DNA from: Trachythela sp. YZ-2020
Lineage: Eukaryota; Cnidaria; Anthozoa; Malacalcyonacea; Clavulariidae
NCBI GenBank assembly: GCA_016169945.1
Contig: JADLSH010000377.1
Location: forward strand, 2,100,001-2,164,000
Direction: 5' to 3'
DNA: 64,000 nucleotides
Shown here: positions 21,653 through 33,059 of the stretch, piece after piece
Numbering within the stretch: the stretch's first letter is position 1
How the letters are laid out: each line of letters starts with the position of its first letter
Position numbers and translations under genes: made by a program
The notes under the pieces: generated by a model
Databases searched by the model: none
Told to the model about the DNA's origin: nothing
What the model saw: the letters and a program-made list of their open reading frames with translations, nothing else

Positions 21653-24600
21653 TCACTCAATATCTTCAGCAGGACCAGGATGATAGAATAGCCAGTATGG
21701 TTCTTCAGTGTCAGTGTATACAGGAAGCACATAACCCTGATGAGCCTTCCCACTCTCATAGTTGGCGACAAGTGCTCTCATTGCATCAGAGTCAAAATAT
21801 TTGCTTAGCTTTGTCGTTAGCAAATCAAATTCACTTTTTAGCAAATCAAGACTTGTTATCTCTACATCTTCTTCGGTAATAAGCTCGTGTTTCAATAAAC
21901 ACAATGTTACTTTTCCATCATCTACAACCTTTCTCAAAACTTCAGTGTAGTGTTCCTTTTCACTTTTAGTTAACTGCGTCCCAAGATAAGAAGATGTTTT
22001 CTCTTGGTTCTTTAATACAAACTTGATATTATCTGCGTTCTTCATGATTTCACACACTTGTCGCATGCCATACTTTCCAGGCTTTCTAAACTCGATCCCT
22101 TCAGGCAAGCCAGTCACTTCAAACCCTCCTCTTAAGTATGGCACTTGCGAATGTTTACCAATGGCCTCACCTTCAAAAACAAAAATTGAGTTAAATACTC
22201 TACTCAAGACATTTTAAATAATAGACCTTACTTTTATTCACTTTTGACCCAATGGCCTCGTTTCCATGTTTACCTGTTTTGGCAATTGACATGGCAGACG
22301 CATATAAAGGTTATATACCCATGTTTCCTGCACAAATTTGTTTCTCGTTGATCTTTTAATAAGCCCAAACACAAACTTATTTTTAATTGTATTGTGTACG
22401 AAACATGAGTAAATACCACACGAAAACGAGGCCATTGTGAGTAAACAGTAAGGTCTATTATATACAAGTATTTTTGAGTACTTCATAGAAATAATAGATA
22501 TAGAATGCGTACTATCATTTCTCAGTAAAAATGTTGTCTCCAACAATGGTGGTTTTCTAAGGGCATTCTCACTGACTCGTGCTTTGTCATATTCCTGATA
22601 GAGTGTAAACAAAATTGAAATTGTAAAGAAGACAGCTAGGCAAAACCTTTGTTTGGGGGATAGATACAAACAACTTCTTTGTTTATACTCTGTAGTTTCA
22701 CTCAAATTCAAAATGGCGGTTTTCTAAGGGCAAAAAGTGGAGACATAATTTGTGATCAAGTGCACATTCTATGCTTTCTATGTCACCAAGGGTGCCTATA
22801 TAGTTGGCGGTGAAACAGGTCAATAGGTGTGCCGATCGATGAGTGAGGCAAAGTATATCGATATCCTCACTAGTGAAGATATGGGAAATATGTCATGGCA
22901 TATTTTCCATATCTTACTGTCTACTATATATAATAAATAAGCACCCTGCATGTTTACAAGCACCCTGCATACTACCTTTATTTTATTACCTGCAATTTAT
23001 ACACCATATTTAAAGTTTGTTTGTTCACAGCAACCAGATGTAACATCAGACATGTTTTCGCCTCCCTTAGCCTACTCTGGTTTTAATTAAATGAATTGCA
23101 AAGCCCAGTAGAATTGCATTTCACAACTCTAGTATCTTCATCAGGTGTCGAAATGTTTGGTCCTGAATGGCTGAACGCAATTCGACTGGACTTGGCATTC
23201 ATAATTAATTAAAACCAGAGTAGTGAGTGAAAAACATGTCTATTATACCTATTATAGGTATCCATTTAGCCTAGCCTTAGGATGGCATAGGCTCAGATTG
23301 ATGATGTTTTGTTTTCAGTTCACAATTATAGGATGACTTACTGTAGGAGAAAAAGTGGATAAAATATGGCAGTGTAGATTACTTACTGTATTTCTGGTTG
23401 AAGAGTTTCACAACATCACATATTCTGTAGTTGTCACTTTTTGGGCAATCTAATAATTAAAAACAAAAACATTACACAATAATGAATGAATGGGGGAAAG
23501 ATAGTCATGTGAATAACAACACAACCAATACTGGTAATACAATTACAGTACTTAGTATGTTAACCCATCCAGGTGGCAAGGATCGTCAAAGTCTGTCTCG
23601 GTGAATAAAATTATCTGGCATTAGGTGGTGGGAATAAAAATAATGTATTGTGCATGCTGCCCTTGGCTCTTAATGCATGATTAATGACAATGATAATAAA
23701 TTTAATAGAAGGATTTTCAGATTTTTCTCTAGAGGAGTGCAAAAAATAAGGAACGAGGGGGTGCATAGTGCCGCTGGGCAATCTGGATCAGGGTCTGAGA
23801 TAATATCAATATCTTGGCACACAACATAACTGTTGTGCTTACCGAAAAACTCTACAAACTTCATGGGAATATTTTCATTCTTCAGCAAGAAATCAAGTCC
23901 TCCTTCTGTACCAAATTGTTTGACATCTGAATCTGGCTGTAACAACAGGACTGATGCCTCACATCCCAGGCACTCCAGATAAGCAAGCTATCAAGAATGA
24001 GTGAGCAAAAGATAGTAAGAGTCAAGCTGGTCATCGTTGAAATTGTTGCTGTGAATATGAATAGATACTTCACCCTTAAATATACAAACTTTTTTTACCT
24101 GGGAAATGAGTTGCTTTTTTGTTTTAGTAATCTGTTGCTTTCTTTGTTTTTCTGTTAGTTGGCTTGGATCACATTTTTTCAGTTCTTTTGCCTTCTCAAT
24201 CCAAATACTTCGTTCTTCTGCGGCTAATGAGTTCCATCTGCCCACAGCAAATTTTAACCTCTCTGAATTAGTTTTCAGATGCTTGGCCTCATCTATATTG
24301 TAAAATGATAATATATATATATTAAATATTTACCGCATACAGTACTTACTTATGCTTTGTTCTTACTGGTTTTATCAATGGAAGAAAAATCAATAAAACA
24401 TTGTCACTACTGCATATTTTTATAATTAATTGTTTCAGTAAATGTTGTTAAAATAGGATATTAGGATCACGACAATTAATATCAAACCACAAAACTGTCA
24501 TTACCTGAATTCAACATTGTTGAACAAAACAAATTGTAGGCAGTGGTTGCACGTTTGGTAGGGCATGTTTTTGCCGGAATATTTTCGTCTCTTAAGTCAG

Positions 24601-25701
24601 CAGAACTGGCTTTTCTCTTCCGCTTCTCATTACCAATCCATTTCTATAAGTAAAATAATATATAATTAGTTAAAATTAAATATAATAAGTTAAAATTAAA
24701 TATTTGCTTTAATTACTAGAAAATAGTAAATTTAACAATCTTATTAATTTAATTGTTGACACTTGATGCATATCAGTGTGGTGTGGAAATCAAAAATGAA
24801 ACCACTCTGTCATATGATAATACACAAAATGTACACAATACATGATAAAACTTCTTAAATGTTAACAAATGTTTCAGGCGTTATTGAAACAATATATGAT
24901 GCACCAAGTAGATAGTTGCCGGGTGCACACATTATTATTAGCAAAAGACGGCAAATAATTTTTTGAATTTGGGGGACTAGAAAATGGTGATAATGTGAGG
25001 TCACTAGGATCTGGAGGGTCCAGGGTTATGTTTGAGGCCAGGAAATGCACTCAAATTTACTAGTTCCAGCTAAGAAGGTTATCGAGTCTGTGAGGAAGTT
25101 ATTGGGACTAGTAACATGGGCGCTTATAACCATTAAGAATGTTCACAAATTCCTAGGTTATAATAATTCTTAGAATTCCTAAGTTTATAATAGATTGCCC
25201 CACTTGGATAATTTAACAATTTTGTTCACAAACTTGGATTGCTGTGCATGTTACATGTGACATGTAAGTCACTTTTACAAAATTCACAACCATTGCAAAC
25301 GAAGGAATTCCAAAATTAAATTTAATTACGACTAGAAGAAGTATAAATTATTAAATTCTAGTGCAATGGGTACAGCATGTTGTCCAGAATGCAGTCAGTG
25401 CTCAAACAAACCAGACTGTTTTATGTGATTACTAGTCAATATTCAGACAGACAGACTCGCTCACTCGGAGTACAAATTACAAAAATGTATCGAGCATTTT
25501 CTTATTTTTATAATATCGTCATTAGGAGCCTACCTTTACTCTGTCAGTACTTGTGTCACTTTGACTTGCAGCTTCAGCGATAACATCTCGCATACTGTTA
25601 CCTGTTGAAGTCATTCCCTTGTTATAAAAGCTCAAAAGTATGCGCTTCTGTTCGTCGTTTAAAATTTCGTAGGACGTTGGACGAGAAAAACTAGCCGACA
25701 T
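21653..25701 (-). CDS. Homeodomain-like/HMG-box cargo protein, six exons, 408 aa
   Basis: Model on the minus strand: 25701-25534, 24643-24505, 24292-24099, 23987-23843, 23449-23387, 22170-21653. All donors are GT, all acceptors AG, and every phase agrees, giving 408 codons with no stop until TGA at 21653-21655. Residues 14-67 look like a homeodomain: LNDEQKRILLSFY opens it and DRVKKWIGNEKRKRK is the recognition helix, with the diagnostic Trp-x-x-Asn and basic end. Residues 85-142 are an HMG box (TKRATTAYNLFC, then GRWNSLAAEERSIW and EKAKELKK). The rest (168-408) contains LAYLECLGCEASVLLL, a CPKSDNYRICDVV strip and a C-terminal region I do not recognise. The start lies just inside the right TIR, mirroring the transposase. 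Role inferred as DNA-binding, perhaps binding transposon ends or regulating the element; function unknown. Confidence 0.8.
22219..22460. mobile_element. MITE-like TIR insertion in intron 5 of the cargo gene
   Basis: TAATAGACCTTAC at the left and GTAAGGTCTATTA at the right, with CAATGGCCTCGTTT inverted inside. The 242-bp segment lies between exons 5 and 6 of the homeodomain/HMG gene. Confidence 0.7.
23072..23223. mobile_element. MITE-like TIR insertion in intron 5 of the cargo gene
   Basis: CTACTCTGGTTTTAATTAA and TTAATTAAAACCAGAGTAG are perfect inverted ends of a 152-bp segment; inner GAATTGC and CCAGT motifs also mirror each other. Confidence 0.75.
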
Positions 25702-25770
25702 TTTGTTTGTTTGGATGATTCACACTTGACGCGGCTTCTCCTTGCCTCTTGCCCAGGCTGTTGTAAGACT

Positions 25771-26072
25771 TGTAAATCTTTTCCCAGTTGTTGAAATTGA
25801 TTGCACACGGAATTTACACGATTTAAACCGCTTTTTAGGACGTGCCAGGGCCACAGATGAAATATTAAAACAGGGCAGTCGAGACTGAACGAGCAGCCAT
25901 TTTGAAAGCTTTGGATTGCATAATAAATTTCACAGGCCTCTCCGTGCGGTGCACCTGTGTCTGTAATTCAAGTTTGCGAGAATGCACAGAATGCATTCTG
26001 GTTACGTTTAGATGCGCAGTTCTAAAATTTAGAACTAGCCCTTTAAGCGTTTTAGAATAGGTGAAACGGGTG
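25771..26072 (-). repeat. Right terminal inverted repeat of the KDZ element
   Basis: About 302 bp, complementary to 15335-15613, with a roughly 25-bp insertion at about 25846-25873 bounded by a repeated CCAGGG/CAGGG. The TIR-encoded peptide of the transposase start is therefore also open here on the minus strand, but runs into a stop within the insertion. Confidence 0.88.
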
Positions 26073-26079
26073 AAAAATG

Positions 26080-28392
26080 TGTAAATTTCTAAGTAAGAAA
26101 TCCTTAAATTTAGTTTTTTTAGCATTTTATAGTTTTATCTCGTTTTTAAAGTTTATATTTTCACCTCCTTCAAGGGTAAATGTTGTCACACTTTCGGCGC
26201 TCGTTCTCGCACGTTACTTTTTCCAATCTTGCAACGCCGCAGGATATATATATACAGCGGGGTTTATCATAAGAGACCGGTAATCCAATTTTAGCATGTT
26301 GTCGTACGTTACGCATATTGAGAGTTATCTTTTTCTCGCCAGTAAAAAATATGCCTTGAGCTGTGAAACGATAACTTTTTGTGTCAGTGCAGCTGATACG
26401 AAGCTTGACGTTTGTCCAAAACTTGCACTGGCGAATGTCATGCGCGTATAGGCGACATCCATTTGGCCGAATGTCTGAAAATTCAAATAGCACTTATGCA
26501 TGAAAGTGGGATTTTTGCAGCAATATTTTATCATATCGTGTGGTATTTGCATGGCAGTTTATTTTTTCTTCGCATTGATACAGGAAAGATATTATTTGGG
26601 AAAACTGATCACTATAATTATATGGTAAGGGAAAATCAAATATACGCTTTAAATCAATATATAAGCAAGCGTCCGAAATTTTAGTCAGGGTATAGACAAT
26701 GATGAATTATAATAATAAAAATCGTTCGAGACAGAAAATGGAAAATTACAGTATGTTTTGATATTCAAATGCAAACAAAGTGATATTTTTTTCGTAAATA
26801 TCTCCGTTATATTTTGTTAGCGTATCAGGAATTGCTGTAACTATTCTGTGCAAGTTTAGTGATTTTGTTAACTCCGTCATATAGATGTCACCAATAAGCG
26901 ACCTGATATCTTGAGCTGGAAGAATGCGAAGACCCTGGATATCTTATGGCTACTCTCCATTCTTTGCAATGATTTACAAGAACCTGCATGAAATTTAATA
27001 ATTGAAATACTCTTTGCCTTAAAACATACAAAATGAATTTTAACACGTTTATTTTAGATTCAATACATCAAACGCTAAATTGGTGCATATATCTGTGCGA
27101 GTGCTCAGCTTAAGTGAAGGATATTACAGAACGAAGGATAAAACGTAGGTTAATTTTACATTCTTAATTTCATTATAATAAAAGCGCATTAAGCTTTGCT
27201 GAATATATATGTCATAATTGTTTGCGGCAATCAAGTCCATTCCATTGTCTGAATTGGTAACGTAGGGCAATTACCGAGAAATATGTCTCTCATTGAAGTT
27301 ATAGCTGGTGAAGCTCAAAATTTTATACAAAGATCGAGAAATGCGATGACAAGAGAAGCCGCAATACATTAGATTTGCCAAATAATGAAGCTCAGACAAT
27401 GGAAAATAAACAATGCCATGCACGTATCGAAGGTCGATCAAATATGGTTTTTATACGAAAACATGCCTTTGCAATTTTTAACCTATTATAATTTCGCAAT
27501 TAGTTTTAACTGACCGCCAAACGTAATTTTGTAAATGTTTTGTAGTAGATCTGCGCATGAGCGTAACAGACTTGTATAATTATTGTATTTAGCGCCTAAT
27601 ACAGAAGAATTACACTCATCTTCATCTAGACCAAAAATAACTAAACGTCCAAGGACGATTGAGTATATAAATTAGATACAAGTTATGGAGTTAACCTGAT
27701 AATACTATATAGTACAATCTATATGTGTTGATTTTCTCAATACAGATGAGAGCATGCAGTGCAATTATTTTTGGAATTTTATCATGAAATTATCATTCCT
27801 ACAAAACACAGGACAAAAAATAGATTTGCTGTTATGTTTCTGACCAACGGAGAGTTGACAAAGGCGCATGTGGAACAGATTGCAACCATTGCATAACTGC
27901 CAAACAATTCAATTTTAAAATGGCACATACATTTACAAATTTAATAGCAACAAGAATTATGGTGAACCATGAATTCTTGTATAAACGTGTAAGCGTTTGA
28001 ACAGCCCCTCCTTCTTTGCAAATATGGTATGTTTCCTTACAAGAAATTGTCGAATATTCAGCAAATAAAATTTATTGCACGTCATATTTTTCGTCCTGTG
28101 ATATTTTCTATATTTACAAGATGTTTACATATTTTTTTGCAGCAGGGGACTGAGTCAAGGTCGTGCAAAAACGAGTACTTCCTGTTTCAGTGAATCTCAG
28201 ATTCTGCAATCTTTCAAGTCAGTAAAATTAAAATTAAAATTAGCTGTCTGCATACATGCAAAAAAATATATTTCTGAGGTAATCAACCCAATGTTAGCCA
28301 AACATATAATTTAGTTTTAATCTATTTCACATGCAAGTTACTTTGACCAAGTCATCATTTTTCTAACATCTGAAAATTATTGCAATTAAAGG
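26080..28392. other. No recognisable gene
   Basis: AT-rich flank of the KDZ insertion. ORFs at 26170-26684 on both strands carry no motif and no splice support. Confidence 0.5.
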
Positions 28393-28800
28393 AGACTGCG
28401 GGAAAGGTTGAATTTGAAATATTCCAATAAAATGTCCTGCTAGTATGAAATTTGTGAAATATTTATCTGAGCGTTTAGGAACTAGAAAACATACTTGTGC
28501 ATGATAAAACAATTAATGTTAGGACACATGATATTGAAAAATAATTCGTCATGGGAGAATATGTTGAACGTGAGAAACCGGTGTAGACAGGGTCTATAGA
28601 ATAAGCTTCGGGTCTTTATGATTAAATTACCGAAAAATTCAACAAGACCAGTTCTCAAGTTCTTGTTAAAAAATTTAACCGGTTTGATGCTAAAGACACG
28701 AAACTTATCTTCTTGGAAAAAAATTGTGTTGGCCACTCTATCCTCTATTTCGTCCTATTTACTCCATATTCCCTGATTGAGCACATTTTCTAATTTTGTT
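28393..28800 (+). repeat. Dispersed repeat, fuller copy of 11694-11930
   Basis: Shares its start (GGGAAAGGTTGAATTTGAAA) and end (CACTCTATCCTC) with the earlier copy. The minus-strand ORF 28482-28736 falls inside and is not recognised. Confidence 0.55.
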
Positions 28801-28934
28801 GTGTATATTTCACATATGTTCTACGTTATCTATTTTTCTCTCTAAAGGGTACTGATGTAAGTTATTTTATGTTTTAATTACCCAACTTCAAATTGAAATT
28901 TATATAAATCTTCTAAGTATATTTGTATAAGAAA

Positions 28935-29998
28935 TTACACGGTCCGAGTAGTATTAATGAAAAATCGCACGCGTGTTTGGCGTAATACTAATAGGTTATT
29001 GACCGAGCGTGAGGTCTGTACAGTGAAATATCGGACCGAGGTTTTTTAGTACGGACCAAGCGAGCGCAGCGAGCGCGGTCCGTACTAAAAAACAAAGGTC
29101 CGATATTTCACTGTACAGACCGAACAAGCGAGGCCAATAAACTGTTTATTATATGGCTCTTGAGATTGATTCTTAAATTAATTAAGGCTAAACAATAATT
29201 TTTCGCCACCTTCCATGTTGAGGCATGAAATGGCTTCCTCATTTTTAAATCTTTTAAAATATTTAAAAAAAAAATTTTTTAAATAAATTATTTTAAAAAT
29301 TTAAATTTAAATTTTAAATTTTTAATTTTTTAATCCGGGACACCGGTCCGGATAACTAGTTACCGGACCACGGCTCGGATACGGCTTTTATCGTACCGCT
29401 CGCTAGCCAATCAGAACCGCGGATTTCACAAAGCCATATAATAATTATAATTGTTATATGGCTTTATGAAATCCGCGGTTCTGATTAGCTGGCGAGCGGT
29501 CCGATAAAAGCCGTATCCGGACCGTGCTTAACTAGTTATCCGGACCGGCTTCCCGGATTAAAAATGTAAAAATTAAAGTTTTAAATTTAAATCAATTAAT
29601 AAAACAAAAAAGCAATGCCCATCGTTATGGAAGCCAAAGTGCCAAACTGACAAACAACCGTCGTTGTTCGAAGAAAGTAACAGAATAGCTAACGAGGAAG
29701 CCATTTCATGTCTCAACATGAAAGGTGGCGAAAAATTCTTGTTTACTGCCTTAATTAATTTAAGAATCAATCTCAAGAGCCATATAATAAACAGTTTATT
29801 GACCTCGCTTGTTCGGTCTGTACAGTGAAATATCGGACCTCTGTTTTTTAGTACGGACCGCGCTCGCTGCGCTCGCTTGGTCCGTACTAAAAAACCTCGG
29901 TCCGATATTTCACTGTACAGACCTCACGCTCGGTCAATAACATATTAATATTTCGCGAAATACAAGTGTAATTTTTCATTTAATACTTCGAGAACATG
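28935..29998. mobile_element. 1-kb nested palindrome (foldback element)
   Basis: The arms meet at about 29425-29458 (AAAGCCATATAAT...ATTATATGGCTTT). Each arm also contains its own inner palindrome centred on GCGAGCGCAGCGAGCGC (about 29060 and 29858), flanked by GTCTGTACAGTGAAATATCG and its complement. Matching extends outward to GTATTAATGAAAAAT at the left and ATTTTTCATTTAATAC at the right. There is no real coding sequence; the minus ORF 29573-29776 is part of an arm. Confidence 0.85.
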
Positions 29999-30539
29999 TA
30001 CAAGCATAATTTTCTTTTAATACCATTTTAGCCTGTCCATTATAGCTAGTCGACACACATATTATAAAAGTTACATGGCGTTTTAAAATTCATCAATTTT
30101 AGAACAAAGCGATTAAACGTTTATCGCAGCGACGAATTTTAGAAAAATGTATACCTGATTTATCAATCCGTGGGATGATATGTTTGTGAAGTTTGCATAA
30201 AATGTTTCATGTTTTGCTGTTTTCCGAAACTCAAAAGTCGTACGCCAGAGCATAGAAACAAATGCTCTGATTGGTCGAAAGTAAGTTTCCCGTATGTGTG
30301 CAGCTGTGGTATATTTTTTCGTTAATACCCCTATTAAAAAAAAATTTGAGGAAATTAAAAGAAATTAAATTAAAAGAAATTTCTCATGTCTTTAACGAAT
30401 CAGAAACGAGTAAAACTTATTAAAATGATATTTAGAGTTGAATAAAAGGAAATTAAAGAAGAGCCTTTCTAAAAATTACTATGCCGAAGTTTGTTTTTCA
30501 ATAATGTTTATCTTAATATGGTGAAGAATGAGCGAAAGT

Positions 30540-30862
30540 CTAGGTAAGATATAACACTTCAACTTCCGATGGGGTGAAGAAAAAACTCCCTGCAAGGAGG
30601 GATCGTGTGTTGGGTTTGTCGTAGGTGTAACCTGATGGAGGTTGGTAAGATTTACCAAAACGTGTGTAGGAATTGGTATTTGATCCAGCATTGTTGGCAA
30701 TCTGCAAGTCATAACCATAACCAAATGTTGGTCCATATCCAATGGAAAAAAAAATTGCTGTCGGATCATTCTGATTCTTCAACAGAGCTTTGAAAGGTGG
30801 TAGGTTGTCATTATTGCGAAGAGAAAACAAAAAGGAGTCTGGAGCAGATCTATACAATCCAT
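30540..30862 (-). CDS. TLDc-domain protein, C-terminal exon
   Basis: The exon begins after a TTTTGACAG acceptor at 30863 and ends with TAG at 30540-30542. It reads GLYRSAPDSFLFSL, then YGPTFGYGYDLQI, SYTRFGKSYQPP, LLAGS and EVEVLYL, which is the ordered second half of a TLDc domain, ending where the domain normally ends. The matching first half is at 51403-51645 on the same strand, ending in phase 1, which this exon's first two bases complete to Asn. TLDc proteins are linked to oxidative-stress protection and V-ATPase regulation; in cnidarians TLDc also occurs in many uncharacterised proteins. Further N-terminal exons would lie beyond 51.7 kb and were not found. Confidence 0.75.
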
Positions 30863-31011
30863 CTGTCAAAACAAATAGAATATATTGTTAAATGAAATAA
30901 TTTTACGCCGACGAACGAAATAATTAAATATTATATCATTCATTTTTCCGAAACTATTTGGTTCACAATTATTTTACAATTATCAAACGAAATTGTATTG
31001 GGGTGGATTTA

Positions 31012-31085
31012 GGGTCATAGACTCACAGTTAGGGGGTAGATGAAGACATTTCGCTACGAGCGCCATCAAGTACTGCTTGAGTTTT
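31012..31085 (+). repeat. Dispersed repeat also at 48063-48132
   Basis: GGTCATAGACTCACAGTTAGG, followed by AGACATTTCGCTACGA and CGCCATCAAG, is shared with the second copy. Same orientation, 17 kb apart. Identity unknown. Confidence 0.75.
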
Positions 31086-31197
31086 GAGCCTGCGGTGATA
31101 TATAAACACGTGAAAAGAACGTTTGTAATGGACTACAGTGTTTTACCGCATGCACATACGGTTTCTGTTGTAAAGTAAAGATAACTAGTTTAAAAAT

Positions 31198-32491
31198 ATA
31201 CAAACGTGCGGTGCCAGTGTGGGTAGAGTATAGCAAACGCCGCGGTTGACTGTTGTGTAAAACTACCTGAAAAATACAATGAGAACTTCGACGTTTCGAG
31301 CGAAGACCCTTCGTTTGGAAGTTAGTAGAATGGGTCGGGGGGGAAACATGTGCTTTTATAGTGAATACAAAAGCGATAACGGGATAAAAAATAAACCAAT
31401 CAGATGGATTTAATCAAAAGAAACTATAAACGAAATATGGAAATCACATCACAAAATATATTAGCATATAAGTAGCAGCGAACAAAGATAACAAAGCAAG
31501 AAAGACAGAAAACAAGGAACGAAATATTAGATAAGGTGAGATGTAGAGTATCTGCTGATGGCAGACATAAACAGATAGGAGTTAAATGTAAGAGAGGCGC
31601 TCATTAATGCCGAGAGGATGAATGGTGCCAGGTTGGGAAATGAGACGCATTTCTTGGCTTTTGCGGCTATCATTACTACTAGAAATGGGACACAGAGCTC
31701 GAATTTTCATATCTGAAACACTGTGATTGCCAGTGTTGAAATGTCTGGCAACTGGTTGTTTTGCATCATTGTTTACTACAGCACGACGATGCTCACCAAA
31801 CTTATCCTTAAATATCTACCAGTTTCACCAATATAGAGCATCCCACATTTACTGCATGAAATACAGTAGATGAGATGAGAGGAGGTGCACGTGAAATGGG
31901 GCTTAACGGTGTACTTAGATTTTGGTGTCGAAATTGTAGTGGAAGGATCTATATACTTACAGGTTTTACACAGCTTCACACCACAAGGCACGCTTCCTTG
32001 TGCCAATCAACACTGGCAATCACAGTGTTTCAGATATGAAAATTCGAGCTCTGTGTCCCATTTCTGGTAGTAATGATAGCTGCAAAAGCCAAGAAATGCG
32101 TCTCATTTCCCAACTTGGCGCCATTCATCCTCTCGGCATTAATGAGCGCCTCTCTTACATTTAAGCCTGCCATCAGCAGATACTCTACATCTCACCTTAT
32201 CTAATATTTCGTTCCTTGTTTTCTGTCTTTCTTGCTTTGTTACCTTTGTTCGCTGCTCCTTATATGCTAATATATTTTTTGATGTGATTTCCATATTTTT
32301 TTATAGTTTGTTTTGATTAAATCCATCTGATTGGTTTATTTTTTATCACGTGATCGCTTTTGTATTCACTATAAAAGCACATGTTTCCCCCCTACCCATT
32401 CTACTAACTTCCAGACGAAGGGCCTTCGCTCGAAACGTCGTAGTTCTCATTGTATTTTTCAGGTAGTTTTACACAACAGTCAACCGCCGTA
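31198..32491. mobile_element. Penelope-like insertion arranged as an inverted repeat
   Basis: 31240-32010 is a minus-strand Penelope 3' part with a GIY-YIG fragment (CSKCGMLYIGETGRYL, 31776-32006), an intact LYIGETGR motif. 31990-32491 is the same 3' terminal sequence in plus orientation. TAGTTTAAAAAT flanks the whole (31186-31197 and 32492-32503), so both halves entered as one unit. The outer ends are GGTTGACTGTTGTGTAAAAC and its complement, identical in type to the end at 13450-13470. No RT domain remains. Confidence 0.8.
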
Positions 32492-32503
32492 TAGTTTAAA
32501 AAT

Positions 32504-33059
32504 CTTTTGTTTGTGAGTTTTTATTGTTTGAATATTCAGTAGTGCGCGTTAAAACATGGTACATACCACTGTATCATTTGGCGATGAATACCGCTGAAGT
32601 AAAACACTTGTGAGCGAAAATATCAATGGTGACATTTGAGAGCTATATTAAAGAAGCCGACTTTAAAGGAGTTTTTTCAGCCAAATACTCGAAGTTTCTA
32701 GCTTGAAGATATAGTTATCGTTTTGTCATTGGTAGATATCATAAACGTTATAATATGAGTGTCCTAGACAAGAAACAAGAGAGAAGTAAAGCCAAAACAG
32801 CGGTTACTTTGGCTTCAAGACGTCTTATCGGTGCAGCCCACCGAGAGACGGGGTATGAAATATTGAAAAGTTTGATGATCCAACTTGAAAAAACTAACAG
32901 TCAATTTGTTTGAGATGATTATCGTTACGAAGGGTATAATTGACTAAGTTCTCACGTCTGTCAGGAACGAGTTCGTGTAACATGTGTTCGGGGTAAATAA
33001 GTTTTTTGAAATATGACATACATATATCATTTCTTCTTTAATTCGATTTTTATTAATAA
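32504..33059. other. No recognisable gene
   Basis: AT-rich segment without motif or convincing ORF. Confidence 0.5.

Larger units (their letters stand above)
15335..26072. mobile_element. 10.7-kb KDZ-type DNA transposon with TIRs and 7-bp flanking duplication
   Basis: Termini are CACCCGTTTCACCTATTC and its inverted copy. AAAAATG sits directly outside both ends (15328-15334 and 26073-26079), which is the expected footprint of insertion; the Zisupton/KDZ class is known for 8-bp duplications. Inside are a KDZ transposase gene (+), a kinase-like exon (+), a homeodomain/HMG-box gene (-) and several smaller nested repeats. The near identity of the long TIRs implies a fairly recent insertion. The transposase is internally incomplete, so this copy is probably mobilised in trans or dead. 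Confidence 0.9.

Noticed and set aside
22238..22711. 157-codon minus-strand ORF inside the KDZ element
   Set aside because: It overlaps a TIR-bounded MITE in an intron of the homeodomain/HMG gene and shows no domain; treated as chance.
25865..26125. Minus-strand ORF identical to the transposase N-terminus
   Set aside because: It is the mirrored start lying in the right TIR, closed by the 25-bp insertion; not a second transposase gene.
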